In this document: one piece after another, positions 45,445-54,270 of the stretch
Numbering within the stretch: position 1 is the stretch's first letter
How the letters are laid out: each line of letters opens with the position of its first letter
Assembly: GCA_016703745.1 (NCBI GenBank)
Contig: JADJBK010000006.1
Location: forward strand, 1,054,001-1,118,000
Source: Nitrosomonas sp.
GTDB taxonomy: Bacteria; Pseudomonadota; Gammaproteobacteria; Burkholderiales; Nitrosomonadaceae
Direction: 5' to 3'
Length of the DNA stretch: 64,000 nucleotides
Translations under genes and position numbers: made by a program
Notes under the pieces: generated by a model
Told to the model about the DNA's origin: nothing
Databases searched by the model: none
Seen by the model: only the letters and a program-made list of their open reading frames with translations

Positions 45445-46548
45445 ATGGAAGGTCAAAACATCGTTAACCGCAATATTGAAGTATTGTTTATGCCAATACG
45501 TGTAGGTGCAATAGAATTGCCCAACCGCGTGGTGATGGCACCGTTGACTCGTAACCGTGCCGGTGCGGGCAATACACCTACTGATCTCAACGCTCAATAT
45601 TACGCCCAGCGCGCAACAGCCGGTCTGATTATCGCCGAAGCCACGCAGATCTGCCCCGAGGGACAAGGGTATATCGCCACACCGGGAATTTATTCCTCCG
45701 AGCAAATAGCGGGATGGAAAAGAGTAACTGCCGCTGTTCATGCCAAGGGCGGGCGCATCGTACTGCAGCTGTGGCATGTAGGCCGTATTTCCCATACTTC
45801 ATTGCAACCGGATGGCAAGGCACCGGTTGCGCCCTCGGCGATTCGCGCTCATGCCAAGGTTTTTACTGCGGAAGGGTTTGTTGATGTTTCTACGCCACGG
45901 GCGCTGGCATTGAGTGAAATTCCGGATCTGGTTAAGACATATCGACAGGCAGCGGTCAATGCCAGAGAAGCCGGATTCGATGGGGTTGAAATTCATGCGG
46001 CCAACGGCTATTTGCTCGATCAGTTCTTGCGCGACCAAACCAATCAGAGAAATGACGCATATGGTGGCAGTATCGAAAATCGTATCCGGTTATTGTCAGA
46101 GGTATGCGAGGCCGTGGCCGGTGCAATAAATGCCGATCGCGTTGGTGTGAGATTGTCGCCATTGACTTCGTTTGGCGATATCGCCGACAGCAACCCTCAA
46201 ATATTGTTCAATCGGGTGGTGGCGCGTCTTTCGGAATTGAGAATCGCCTATGTTCACGTCATCGAGGGTGAAACGGGGGGCGACCGCAATCCACAACCGT
46301 TTGATTATGTCGCCATGCGTGGATCATTTTCTGGCGCGTGGATCGTCAACAATGGCTATGACCGGACCATGGCGATCGATGCGGTTGCCAGTGGGCGGGC
46401 AACTGCCATAGGGTTTGGCAGTTTGTTCATCGCCAACCCGGATCTGCCACGGCGGCTACGTGAGAACGCCGCGCTCAATTCGCCTGATCCCGCCACCTTC
46501 TACGGGGGCAGCGCGCAGGGTTACACCGATTATCCTGCGCTGGAATAA
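45445..46548 (+). CDS. Old Yellow Enzyme-type alkene reductase
   Basis: The 367-residue flavoprotein of the NemA/OYE family should reduce activated double bonds or nitro compounds using NAD(P)H. It shows NRVVMAPLTRNRAGAGNTPT, the FMN-site GRIVLQLWHVGRISH, and EIHAANGYLLDQFLRDQTN with the substrate-binding histidine-asparagine pair. GFGSLFIANPDL comes near the end. AAGGAG precedes the start. It interrupts gatA and gatB on the opposite strand and looks richer in G and C than its neighbours, hinting at acquisition. Confidence 0.93.
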   Translation: MEGQNIVNRNIEVLFMPIRVGAIELPNRVVMAPLTRNRAGAGNTPTDLNAQYYAQRATAGLIIAEATQICPEGQGYIATPGIYSSEQIAGWKRVTAAVHAKGGRIVLQLWHVGRISHTSLQPDGKAPVAPSAIRAHAKVFTAEGFVDVSTPRALALSEIPDLVKTYRQAAVNAREAGFDGVEIHAANGYLLDQFLRDQTNQRNDAYGGSIENRIRLLSEVCEAVAGAINADRVGVRLSPLTSFGDIADSNPQILFNRVVARLSELRIAYVHVIEGETGGDRNPQPFDYVAMRGSFSGAWIVNNGYDRTMAIDAVASGRATAIGFGSLFIANPDLPRRLRENAALNSPDPATFYGGSAQGYTDYPALE

Positions 46549-46585
46549 GTGGTTGAAGCGAGACCGGTCTATTATGAAGAATGAA

Positions 46586-48037
46586 CTAAATAGCAGGCTC
46601 GCGCTGATGCCAATCAGTTACTTGTTGATAAGCATGTGCGACATTCAGCATGCGGGATTCCTGAAAATAATTGCCAATGATATGCAGTCCCACTGGCCGA
46701 TTCTTCTCGCCAAACCCGACAGGAATTGACATACCAGGCAATCCAGCCAGATTGACGCCACTGGTGTAGATATCTGACAGGTACATCTGGATAGGATCGT
46801 CATTTTTTTCACCAATATCGAAAGCAACAGCCGGTGAAGTCGGACCCATGATCAGGTCACATTGCTTGAATGCCTCCTGAAAATCATTAGCAATCAAACG
46901 ACGCAATTTTTGCGCCTGCAGATAATAGGCATCATAGTAGCCATGTGATAGCACATAAGCACCAATTAGAATACGGCGCTTGACTTCCGCGCCAAATCCC
47001 TGCGTGCGGGTTTTGCGGTACATGTCCTCGAGATCACGGTATTCAGCCGCCCGATAACCATAACGCACACCATCAAAGCGAGAAAGGTTGCTGGAAGCTT
47101 CGGCAGGCGCCAAAACGTAATAGACCGGTATAGCAAGATTACTGTTTGGCAGGGAAATATCTACGAACGTCACACCCAGTTTGCGATATTCCGCAAAAGC
47201 GGTTTCGATAGCACGGGCAACATCGGCTGTCAGGCCATGACTAAAAAATTCACGGGGCAATCCAACACGTAAATTATTGACAGGCTCTGCCAGCGCACCA
47301 GTGTAATCCTCAGTTTTACGCTGCAAACTGGTCGAATCACGCTCGTCAAATCCCACCATAGCATTCAACAGCAGCGCCAGATCTTCCGCTGATTTTGCCA
47401 TCGGGCCACCCTGATCAAGACTGGATGCAAAAGCGATCATACCGTAACGCGACACCAATCCATATGTAGGCTTGATGCCGCTGATACCACATAATGCGGC
47501 TGGTTGACGAATAGAACCTCCGGTATCCGTACCAGTGGCTGCTGGCGCCATTCTCGCTGCAACGGCACTGGCAGAACCTCCAGAACTGCCACCGGGAACG
47601 GCAGCGATATCCCAGGGATTCCTGACCGGCCCGTAAAACGAAGTCTCGTTGCTGGAGCCCATCGCAAATTCATCCATATTGGTTTTTCCCAGATTAACCA
47701 TACCCGCCTGATTAAGGCGAGCGACAACAGTCGCATCATAGGGAGACACAAAGTTGGACAACATTTTCGAACCACAGGTGGTCAACCAGCCCTGAGCACA
47801 AAAAATATCCTTTTGCGCGATCGGTATCCCAGTGAGTGGCGTATTTCGCCCAGAAGCAATCATTTCATCTGCCTGCTTTGCCCGAATCAGGCTTTTTTCC
47901 TCGTCCAGCGTAATAAACGCATTAAGCTGTGGATTAAGGGCGTTAGTACGATCCAGGAAAATCTGAGTCAACTCGGTGCTGGAGATTTTTTGTGCGGCAA
48001 GTAACGCAGATAATTGCTTGAGACTGGCATTAAGCAT
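46586..48037 (-). CDS. gatA: aspartyl/glutamyl-tRNA amidotransferase subunit A
   Basis: GatA releases ammonia from glutamine for tRNA amidation. The protein of about 483 residues is an amidase-signature enzyme with GIPIAQKDIFCAQG (catalytic lysine) and PGGSSGGSASAVAARMAPAA. GTDTGGSIRQPAALCG holds the serine pair. The ATG at 48037 is preferred over an upstream TTG. gatC lies 55 bases upstream on the same strand. Confidence 0.97.
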   Translation of the reverse strand: MLNASLKQLSALLAAQKISSTELTQIFLDRTNALNPQLNAFITLDEEKSLIRAKQADEMIASGRNTPLTGIPIAQKDIFCAQGWLTTCGSKMLSNFVSPYDATVVARLNQAGMVNLGKTNMDEFAMGSSNETSFYGPVRNPWDIAAVPGGSSGGSASAVAARMAPAATGTDTGGSIRQPAALCGISGIKPTYGLVSRYGMIAFASSLDQGGPMAKSAEDLALLLNAMVGFDERDSTSLQRKTEDYTGALAEPVNNLRVGLPREFFSHGLTADVARAIETAFAEYRKLGVTFVDISLPNSNLAIPVYYVLAPAEASSNLSRFDGVRYGYRAAEYRDLEDMYRKTRTQGFGAEVKRRILIGAYVLSHGYYDAYYLQAQKLRRLIANDFQEAFKQCDLIMGPTSPAVAFDIGEKNDDPIQMYLSDIYTSGVNLAGLPGMSIPVGFGEKNRPVGLHIIGNYFQESRMLNVAHAYQQVTDWHQREPAI

Positions 48038-48092
48038 GGTGATCAATCAATAAGTCAGGATAGGGTAGGAAATAAACTCAGGAACTCAAACA

Positions 48093-48380
48093 CTATTCAA
48101 TCACTTTAGGCACCAGATAAAGTTCTGCTTCAACCTGGGGGGCGATGGACTGAAATAACTGACGCTGATCAGTTTCTGTGACCTGATCCTCCCGCAAGCG
48201 TTGTACCATATCCTGCGCATGACTCATTGGAGCAACGCCGGTCGTATCAACCTGCTGCATCTGCGCGATCAGATCAAAAATAGCGGATAACTGCTTCAGC
48301 GTCTGCTGCGCTTCCTGCTCGCTGGTTTCAATCTGCGCGAGCTTGGCGGTACGGTTGATATCATCGATGGAAAGAGTCAT
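48093..48380 (-). CDS. gatC: aspartyl/glutamyl-tRNA amidotransferase subunit C
   Basis: The 95-residue GatC wraps around GatA and GatB. It shows LSIDDINRTAKLAQIE and the TTGVAPMSHAQDMVQRLRED segment. It precedes gatA in the usual order. Confidence 0.95.
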   Translation of the reverse strand: MTLSIDDINRTAKLAQIETSEQEAQQTLKQLSAIFDLIAQMQQVDTTGVAPMSHAQDMVQRLREDQVTETDQRQLFQSIAPQVEAELYLVPKVIE

Positions 48381-48422
48381 TTTTATCAGAATTTATTATC
48401 AATAATTAATCCGTTATACCAA

Positions 48423-48989
48423 TCATATTTTCGGCAAAGTAACGCCCTGCTGAAACTGATATTTACCACTGCGATCCTTGTAAGAAGTTTCACAAACCTC
48501 ATCAGATTCAAAAAAAATAACCTGTGCAACCCCTTCATTGGCATAAATTTTGGCCGGCAAAGGCGTCGTATTGGAAAACTCCAGGGTAACGTAACCCTCC
48601 CATTCCGGCTCAAACGGCGTGACGTTAACGATAATACCGCAACGCGCATAAGTTGATTTACCAAGACAGATTGTTAAAATATTACGCGGGATGCGAAAAT
48701 ATTCGACGGTACGCGCGAGAGCGAATGAATTGGGTGGAATGATACAGATATCACCCTTGACGTCCACAAAAGAATTAGAATCAAAACATTTCGGATCAAC
48801 GATGGTGGAATTAATATTAGTGAACAGCTTGAATTCGTCTGAGCAGCGGATATCATAACCATAACTCGACGTGCCATAGGAGACGATACTTTGGCCATCT
48901 TTCTGCTTGATCTGGTTGGGTTCAAATGGCTCGATCATGCCAAATTCGCCAGCCATTTTTCGAATCCATTTATCAGATTTAATCGTCAT
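48423..48989 (-). CDS. dcd: dCTP deaminase
   Basis: Dcd converts dCTP to dUTP, the source of dUMP for ThyA. The 188-residue protein has the start MTIKSDKWIRKMAGEFGMI, SSYGYDIRCSDEFKLF, GKSTYARCGIIVNVTPFEPE and WEGYVTLEFSNTTPLPAKIY. It lies nine bases after apbC on the same strand. Confidence 0.97.
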   Translation of the reverse strand: MTIKSDKWIRKMAGEFGMIEPFEPNQIKQKDGQSIVSYGTSSYGYDIRCSDEFKLFTNINSTIVDPKCFDSNSFVDVKGDICIIPPNSFALARTVEYFRIPRNILTICLGKSTYARCGIIVNVTPFEPEWEGYVTLEFSNTTPLPAKIYANEGVAQVIFFESDEVCETSYKDRSGKYQFQQGVTLPKI

Positions 48990-48998
48990 ATCGATTAC

Positions 48999-50090
48999 TT
49001 AATTATCTTCCATGATGATTTCGGCAAAAACTGCCGAATTATCCTTGGCAAGCTGTGAAATTCTGGCAGCCACCCGACGCGCAATCAGTCGATAGATTTC
49101 ACTAATCTGACTATCCGGTTCTGCGACCACGCTTGGCTTTCCAGAATCGGTATGCTCGCGGATCCGGATATCGAGCGGTAAGCTGCCGAGTAATTCCACG
49201 TTGTAGTCACGACACATTTTTTCACCCCCCCCCGTACCAAATATCGGTTCGGTATGACCACATTGTGAGCAGGTATGCAGACTCATGTTTTCAACGATCC
49301 CCAAAATCGGGATGCCGACTTTCTCAAACATCTTCAGCCCCTTGCGCGCGTCGAGCAACGCAATGTCCTGAGGCGTTGTAACAATGACTGCGCCGGTTAC
49401 CGGTATTTTTTGCGCAAGCGTAAGCTGGATATCACCCGTACCGGGCGGCAGATCAATGACCAGATAATCCAGATCCTGCCAGCGGGTATCATTGAGTAAT
49501 TGTTGCAGTGCTTGCGTAACCATCGGGCCGCGCCAGACCATTGGGGTTTCTACATCGATCAAAAGACCGATCGACATCATCTGGATACCATGCGCCCGCA
49601 TCGGCTCTATGGTTTTGCCGTCGGGTGAATCGGGACGACCGCTAACCCCCAGCATTTGCGGCTGGGATGGCCCGTAAATATCTGCATCCAGCAGACCAAC
49701 CGTAGCGCCTTCAGCAGCGAGTGCCAGCGCAAGATTGACTGCAGTTGCAGATTTGCCGACCCCTCCCTTGCCAGAGGCAACCGCAATAATATTCTTGACA
49801 CCAGGAAGCAGTTTCAGATTGCGTTGCGCACCATGTGCGTCGATATTGCAGTCAATTCTGACGGTTATCGCGCCAATACCTGGAATGGTCTGCAAAACCT
49901 GTTTAATTTGCTGTCTTGTCGTTTCCAGTACACTTCTGGCCGGATAACCAAGCTCAATCGTAACGGCAACATCATCATTCTGTTCGATTTGAATGTCGCG
50001 AACCGCCTTGCTGGTAACGTAATCTTCGTTAGTGACGGGATCAACAACTGCTTTGAGCGTAGTTTCAATTTGTGAATGCGTAATAGTCAA
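48999..50090 (-). CDS. apbC: Mrp/ApbC-type iron-sulfur cluster carrier ATPase
   Basis: ApbC (Mrp) binds and delivers Fe-S clusters. The protein of about 363 residues has an N-terminal MIP18-like domain, a deviant Walker A (VASGKGGVGKSATAVNLALA), YLVIDLPPGTGDIQLTL, and the cluster-binding pair CSQC. I place the start at a TTG at 50090 (L-TITHSQIE), eight bases after AGGA; an open frame continues upstream to 50114 but would add residues not typical of the family. It is divergent from metG. Confidence 0.94.
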   Translation of the reverse strand: MTITHSQIETTLKAVVDPVTNEDYVTSKAVRDIQIEQNDDVAVTIELGYPARSVLETTRQQIKQVLQTIPGIGAITVRIDCNIDAHGAQRNLKLLPGVKNIIAVASGKGGVGKSATAVNLALALAAEGATVGLLDADIYGPSQPQMLGVSGRPDSPDGKTIEPMRAHGIQMMSIGLLIDVETPMVWRGPMVTQALQQLLNDTRWQDLDYLVIDLPPGTGDIQLTLAQKIPVTGAVIVTTPQDIALLDARKGLKMFEKVGIPILGIVENMSLHTCSQCGHTEPIFGTGGGEKMCRDYNVELLGSLPLDIRIREHTDSGKPSVVAEPDSQISEIYRLIARRVAARISQLAKDNSAVFAEIIMEDN

Positions 50091-50221
50091 GTCAGATTTT
50101 CCTAAATATAACAAATGGCAGATGCTAGCAAATATCGGGCGGCGGCGTTGTATTCAGTTGTTTGTTACAATCACCGCATGATAACTCTTCTGACTGATGA
50201 TTCTAACCAAACCGGCCTGCT

Positions 50222-52351
50222 ATGACCAGACGTAAAATTCTCGTAACTTCTGCGTTACCCTACGCAAATGGCAGTATTCATCTTGGCCATCTGGTTGAAT
50301 ATATCCAGACGGATATCTGGGTGCGTTTCCAGAAATTGCGCGGACACCAGGTACATTATGTATGCGCAGATGATACCCATGGCACACCTATCATGCTGCG
50401 TGCCGAGAAAGAAGGTCTACTTCCCGAAACCCTGATTACTCGCGTACATGGTGAACATTTGCGCGATTTTACTGGTTTTTATGTCCACTTCGATAATTAT
50501 TACAGCACGCACTCCCCAGAGACGCGTGAATATGCTGAAACAATCTATCAACGACTAAAAGCTGCGGGTTTGATCAGCGTGCGCGCCATTGATCAGCTAT
50601 TCGATCCGGTCAAGAATCTTTTCCTGCCAGATCGCTATGTCAAGGGAGAATGTCCAAAATGTAGCGCTGCCGATCAATACGGTGATTCCTGCGAAGCATG
50701 CGGCGCAGTTTACATGCCTACAGAACTAAAAAACCCGTATTCCGCCATCTCAGGCGCCACGCCGGTTAAAAAAGCCTCCCAACATTACTTTTTCAATTTA
50801 TCTGATAACCGCTGTGTTGATTTTCTGCGGCAATGGACACGCGAGGCGGATCATTTGCAACCGGAAGCCGCCAACAAAATGCACGAATGGCTGGGAGAAG
50901 TCGGAGAAAATAAACTCTCGGACTGGGATATTTCACGTGATGCGCCCTATTTTGGCTTTGAGATTCCAGGTGAGACCGGTAAGTATTTTTATGTCTGGCT
51001 GGATGCGCCGGTAGGTTACATGGGCAGTTTCAAAAATCTTTGCCAACAGCAGGGACTGGATTTTGACGAGTACTGGCGAGAAGAGTCGACTACCGAGCTC
51101 TATCACTTCATCGGCAAGGATATTCTGTATTTTCATGCCTTATTCTGGCCGGCGATGCTGAAGAATGCCGACTATCGCACCCCAACGCAGATTTTTGCCC
51201 ATGGATTTCTCACCGTCAATGGTGAAAAAATGAGTAAATCGCGCGGTACTTTTATTACTGCGGAAAGCTATTTGCAGCTGAATCTGAATCCCGAATGGCT
51301 GCGTTATTATTATGCGGCCAAGCTTAATGGCTCCATGGAAGACATCGACCTTAATCTGGAGGATTTTGTCGCACGCGTCAATGCGGATCTGATCGGGAAA
51401 TTTATCAATATTGCAAGTCGCTGCGCCGGTTTCATTCACAAGCAGTTTAATGGTATGCTGGTATCCGGAGAGGATTACCGACACATGCAAGCCATGGTTG
51501 ATCAGCACTTCGGTCACTGGCAGCCCCCCCTCATCGAAGCGGCATTTGAAGCACGTGATTTTGCCGCAGCCATGCGCTTGATCATGAAATATGCTGATGA
51601 AGTCAACGAATTAATTCATAAACTTGCACCGTGGGAAATTGCCAGGGATGGCACACGCGGGGATGAGCTGCATCGCGCCTGCAGCCTGGGAATCCAGATG
51701 TTTTATCTACTCTCGGGCTATCTGAAACCGGTTCTACCAGCAATGACGGAAAAAATCGAACACTTTCTCAATGCTTCAACACGCAACTGGGCAGCGCAAA
51801 ATGAAGCAACCGCCTTATCCGCCATGCTGTTGCCCGCCAACCATAAGATCAATCCCTATCAACACCTGATGACACGAATCGATTCCAAGCAAATCGAGGC
51901 TTTAGTAACAGCTAACCGGCAAGCAGAACAGTCCGACACGGATAAACACTCCCGGGTTCGGCATGCGGAAGCACAGCAGCATGAGGAACAACGGCAAAAT
52001 ACCTGCAGCCCCATTGCTGAAACCATTTCTATTGAAGATTTCAGCAAGATAGATTTACGCATTGCTCGTATCATTCGCGCCGAGCAGGTGCAAGGTGCGA
52101 AAAAACTGGTGAAATTGACGCTGGACATTGGTATGGAGCAACGCACCGTATTTGCCGGCATCAAATCGGCTTATATGCCCGAACAACTGGAGGGCAGATT
52201 GACGGTGGTAGTGGCTAATTTAGCTCCGCGCCAGATGAAATTTGGCTTATCGGAGGGAATGGTGCTTGCAGCGAGTAATGGCAATGGTGAGGACGGTCTA
52301 TATCTGCTCGCGCCAGACGAGGGGGCGAAGCCGGGAATGCAGGTTAAGTAA
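50222..52351 (+). CDS. metG: methionyl-tRNA synthetase
   Basis: MetG charges tRNA-Met. The 709-residue class I synthetase has the HIGH-type motif LPYANGSIHLGHLVEY, a zinc knuckle (CPKCSAADQYGDSCEACG), and the KMSKS loop (GEKMSKSRGTFI). After a linker rich in glutamine and glutamate comes a C-terminal EMAP-type tRNA-binding domain (IEDFSKIDLRIARIIRAEQV, ending at MQVK). Length and layout are normal for the long, dimeric form. Confidence 0.98.
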   Translation: MTRRKILVTSALPYANGSIHLGHLVEYIQTDIWVRFQKLRGHQVHYVCADDTHGTPIMLRAEKEGLLPETLITRVHGEHLRDFTGFYVHFDNYYSTHSPETREYAETIYQRLKAAGLISVRAIDQLFDPVKNLFLPDRYVKGECPKCSAADQYGDSCEACGAVYMPTELKNPYSAISGATPVKKASQHYFFNLSDNRCVDFLRQWTREADHLQPEAANKMHEWLGEVGENKLSDWDISRDAPYFGFEIPGETGKYFYVWLDAPVGYMGSFKNLCQQQGLDFDEYWREESTTELYHFIGKDILYFHALFWPAMLKNADYRTPTQIFAHGFLTVNGEKMSKSRGTFITAESYLQLNLNPEWLRYYYAAKLNGSMEDIDLNLEDFVARVNADLIGKFINIASRCAGFIHKQFNGMLVSGEDYRHMQAMVDQHFGHWQPPLIEAAFEARDFAAAMRLIMKYADEVNELIHKLAPWEIARDGTRGDELHRACSLGIQMFYLLSGYLKPVLPAMTEKIEHFLNASTRNWAAQNEATALSAMLLPANHKINPYQHLMTRIDSKQIEALVTANRQAEQSDTDKHSRVRHAEAQQHEEQRQNTCSPIAETISIEDFSKIDLRIARIIRAEQVQGAKKLVKLTLDIGMEQRTVFAGIKSAYMPEQLEGRLTVVVANLAPRQMKFGLSEGMVLAASNGNGEDGLYLLAPDEGAKPGMQVK

Positions 52352-52434
52352 ACGATCTCAACTGCAGTCAGAAAGCAGAAAACCACCCGAGCCGCTCAAA
52401 GGGTGATCCTCTACCTTGCTGATTACCACAAAAA

Positions 52435-52605
52435 CTAGTGAAGAAGTTTCGTTGGGTCTTGTCCTTCTTTCAGACAGTTTCCGTTACCATCTATGCCAAA
52501 TTCACAATCTTTGTTACTTGCTTCTGGATCACCCATGTTTGATTGTCCTCCACAGGCGGTCAATGTCAATGCTACTAAAGTGGCGGCAAATATTGATAAT
52601 TTCAT
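52435..52605 (-). CDS. small lipoprotein of unknown function
   Basis: The 56-residue product starts MKLSIFAATLVALTLTACGG, a complete lipoprotein signal with lipobox LTAC. The mature part of about 38 residues is acidic, with one C-E-F-G and one N-C-L. AAGGAGC precedes the ATG at 52605. No family is recognised. It stands alone between metG and metK on the opposite strand. Confidence 0.7.
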   Translation of the reverse strand: MKLSIFAATLVALTLTACGGQSNMGDPEASNKDCEFGIDGNGNCLKEGQDPTKLLH

Positions 52606-52985
52606 CACGTTAAGCTCCTTTGTTAGATTTACCATAACCTTGGTTAGGCTTTTTTAGTATACAACATAAAATATTAATGGTTCAGCTAACAATGAAGAGA
52701 AGTATACATTTACGTCAAACCGTGGAATGGCAACAAACCAAGAAAATATCAGAAATAACAATGGCAAGATGTGCATTCTATTCAGAATCCCGCTCTTAAA
52801 CTCTGCCCCGTTTTTTCAGGATATTCCCATTAGTTAAAAATAAGATCGGGTAGCAAGCATTTTTCTTCGGAATTTACTTGCGCATTATTTTGTGTATTAT
52901 GTTTCGCTGTTATTCTTAAAGACACCTATCCAACAAGCACCTGAATTCATTAACCAACATTATGTAAGGTTTGAATAAAATAAAT
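52606..52985. other. intergenic region before metK
   Basis: These 380 bases separate the lipoprotein gene (-) and metK (+), so they should hold promoters for both. The DNA is AT-rich. I see no gene and no SAM-binding riboswitch fold, and no unambiguous promoter boxes. Confidence 0.6.
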
Positions 52986-54149
52986 ATGAGTGATTTTCTC
53001 TTTACTTCCGAGTCTGTGTCTGAAGGCCATCCAGACAAAGTAGCTGACCAGATATCAGATGCCGTACTTGATGCCATTCTGGCGCAGGATCCTCACGCTC
53101 GGGTTGCGTGTGAAACCATGTGTAGTACCGGGCTGATTGTTCTATCCGGTGAAATCACGACCCATGCAACCATTGATTACAATGTCATTCCCAGGGAGGT
53201 CGTACGCAATATCGGCTATACCAGCTCAGAAATTGGATTTGATGCTACAACCTGCGCAGTATTGACTGCATTTAATAAACAGTCTCCCGATATTGCTCAG
53301 GGTGTGGATCGCAGCAAGGAAGAAGAAATGGAGCAGGGAGCAGGAGACCAGGGACTGATGTTTGGTTACGCCTGTGACGAAACACCGCAGTTGATGCCCA
53401 TGCCGATTTTTTACGCGCATCGCCTCGTTGAGCAACAAGCAAAGATGCGGAAAAATGGTACGCTCCCCTGGCTGCGACCGGATGCCAAATCCCAGGTATC
53501 GGTACGTTATCGAGATGGCGTGCCGCAACACATTGAAACAGTTGTTATCTCTACCCAGCATGATCCCGACGTCACTTATGCCGATCTCAGGGAAGGCGTG
53601 ATCGAAGAGATTATCAAACCCGTGCTGCCAGCAACAATGCTTAGCGACCATATTCAATATCTGGTCAATCCGACCGGCAGGTTTGTCGTTGGTGGTCCAA
53701 TGGGAGACTGCGGCTTGACCGGGCGCAAGATTATTGTTGATACCTATGGCGGTACTGCGCATCATGGTGGTGGCGCATTTTCCGGAAAAGATCCTTCCAA
53801 GGTCGATCGTTCCGCTACTTACGCTGGTCGTTATGTCGCCAAAAATATTGTCGCCGCCGGGCTGGCAAAAAGATGTGAAATTCAGGTGGCTTATGCCATC
53901 GGTGTAGCCAGGCCAGTATCGCTCATGGTACAAACTTTTGGTACCGGTAAAATTAGCGATGAAAAACTGGCGGAGCTGGTGAGCCGTCATTTTGACCTGC
54001 GTCCGCGCGCCATTATTCACGAACTGGATCTGTTACGTCCAATCTACGGAAAAACAGCGGCTTACGGTCATTTTGGCCGGGAAGAACCTGAATTTACCTG
54101 GGAAAAAACTCAACTTGCCAAACAATTGCAGGCCGACACAAGCATGTAA
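52986..54149 (+). CDS. metK: S-adenosylmethionine synthase
   Basis: MetK makes S-adenosylmethionine from methionine and ATP. The 387-residue protein has FTSESVSEGHPDKVADQISD, GAGDQGLMFGYA, GPMGDCGLTGRKIIVDTYGG and GGGAFSGKDPSKVDRSA. I chose the ATG at 52986 (MSDFLF), since a TTG at 52971 is too close to the AAGG. The next gene, ahcY, removes the product of SAM-dependent methylation. Confidence 0.98.
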   Translation: MSDFLFTSESVSEGHPDKVADQISDAVLDAILAQDPHARVACETMCSTGLIVLSGEITTHATIDYNVIPREVVRNIGYTSSEIGFDATTCAVLTAFNKQSPDIAQGVDRSKEEEMEQGAGDQGLMFGYACDETPQLMPMPIFYAHRLVEQQAKMRKNGTLPWLRPDAKSQVSVRYRDGVPQHIETVVISTQHDPDVTYADLREGVIEEIIKPVLPATMLSDHIQYLVNPTGRFVVGGPMGDCGLTGRKIIVDTYGGTAHHGGGAFSGKDPSKVDRSATYAGRYVAKNIVAAGLAKRCEIQVAYAIGVARPVSLMVQTFGTGKISDEKLAELVSRHFDLRPRAIIHELDLLRPIYGKTAAYGHFGREEPEFTWEKTQLAKQLQADTSM

Positions 54150-54174
54150 TATCTGACAGATTACCCGTTTTTAT

Positions 54175-54248
54175 CCTGTGCCGAGGAGCGCTGCAGCGTG
54201 CTATTAACGTGAGGCTCGCACAGGATATTCAAGCAACAACGGCGCTCT
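54175..54248 (+). ncRNA. S-adenosylhomocysteine (SAH) riboswitch
   Basis: The leader of ahcY matches the SAH riboswitch class in sequence and pairing. CCTGTG (54175-54180) pairs with CACAGG (54219-54224); the conserved core CCGAGGAGCGCTGC (54181-54194) and GAGGCTCG (54211-54218) are in place. GAGCGC (54186-54191) can pair with GCGCTC (54242-54247) to form the pseudoknot. Members of this class usually turn on ahcY when SAH accumulates. It ends 22 bases before the ahcY start, so it could act on ribosome access. Confidence 0.93.
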
Positions 54249-54270
54249 TTTATCATGATGGAGATGTGAA

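Noticed and set aside
52606..52985. SAM riboswitch before metK
   Set aside because: No SAM-I, SAM-II or SAM/SAH core could be found. The only riboswitch of this block is the SAH type before ahcY.
53226..54020. Open frame of 264 codons opposite metK
   Set aside because: It is antisense to a certain metK and has no recognisable domain.
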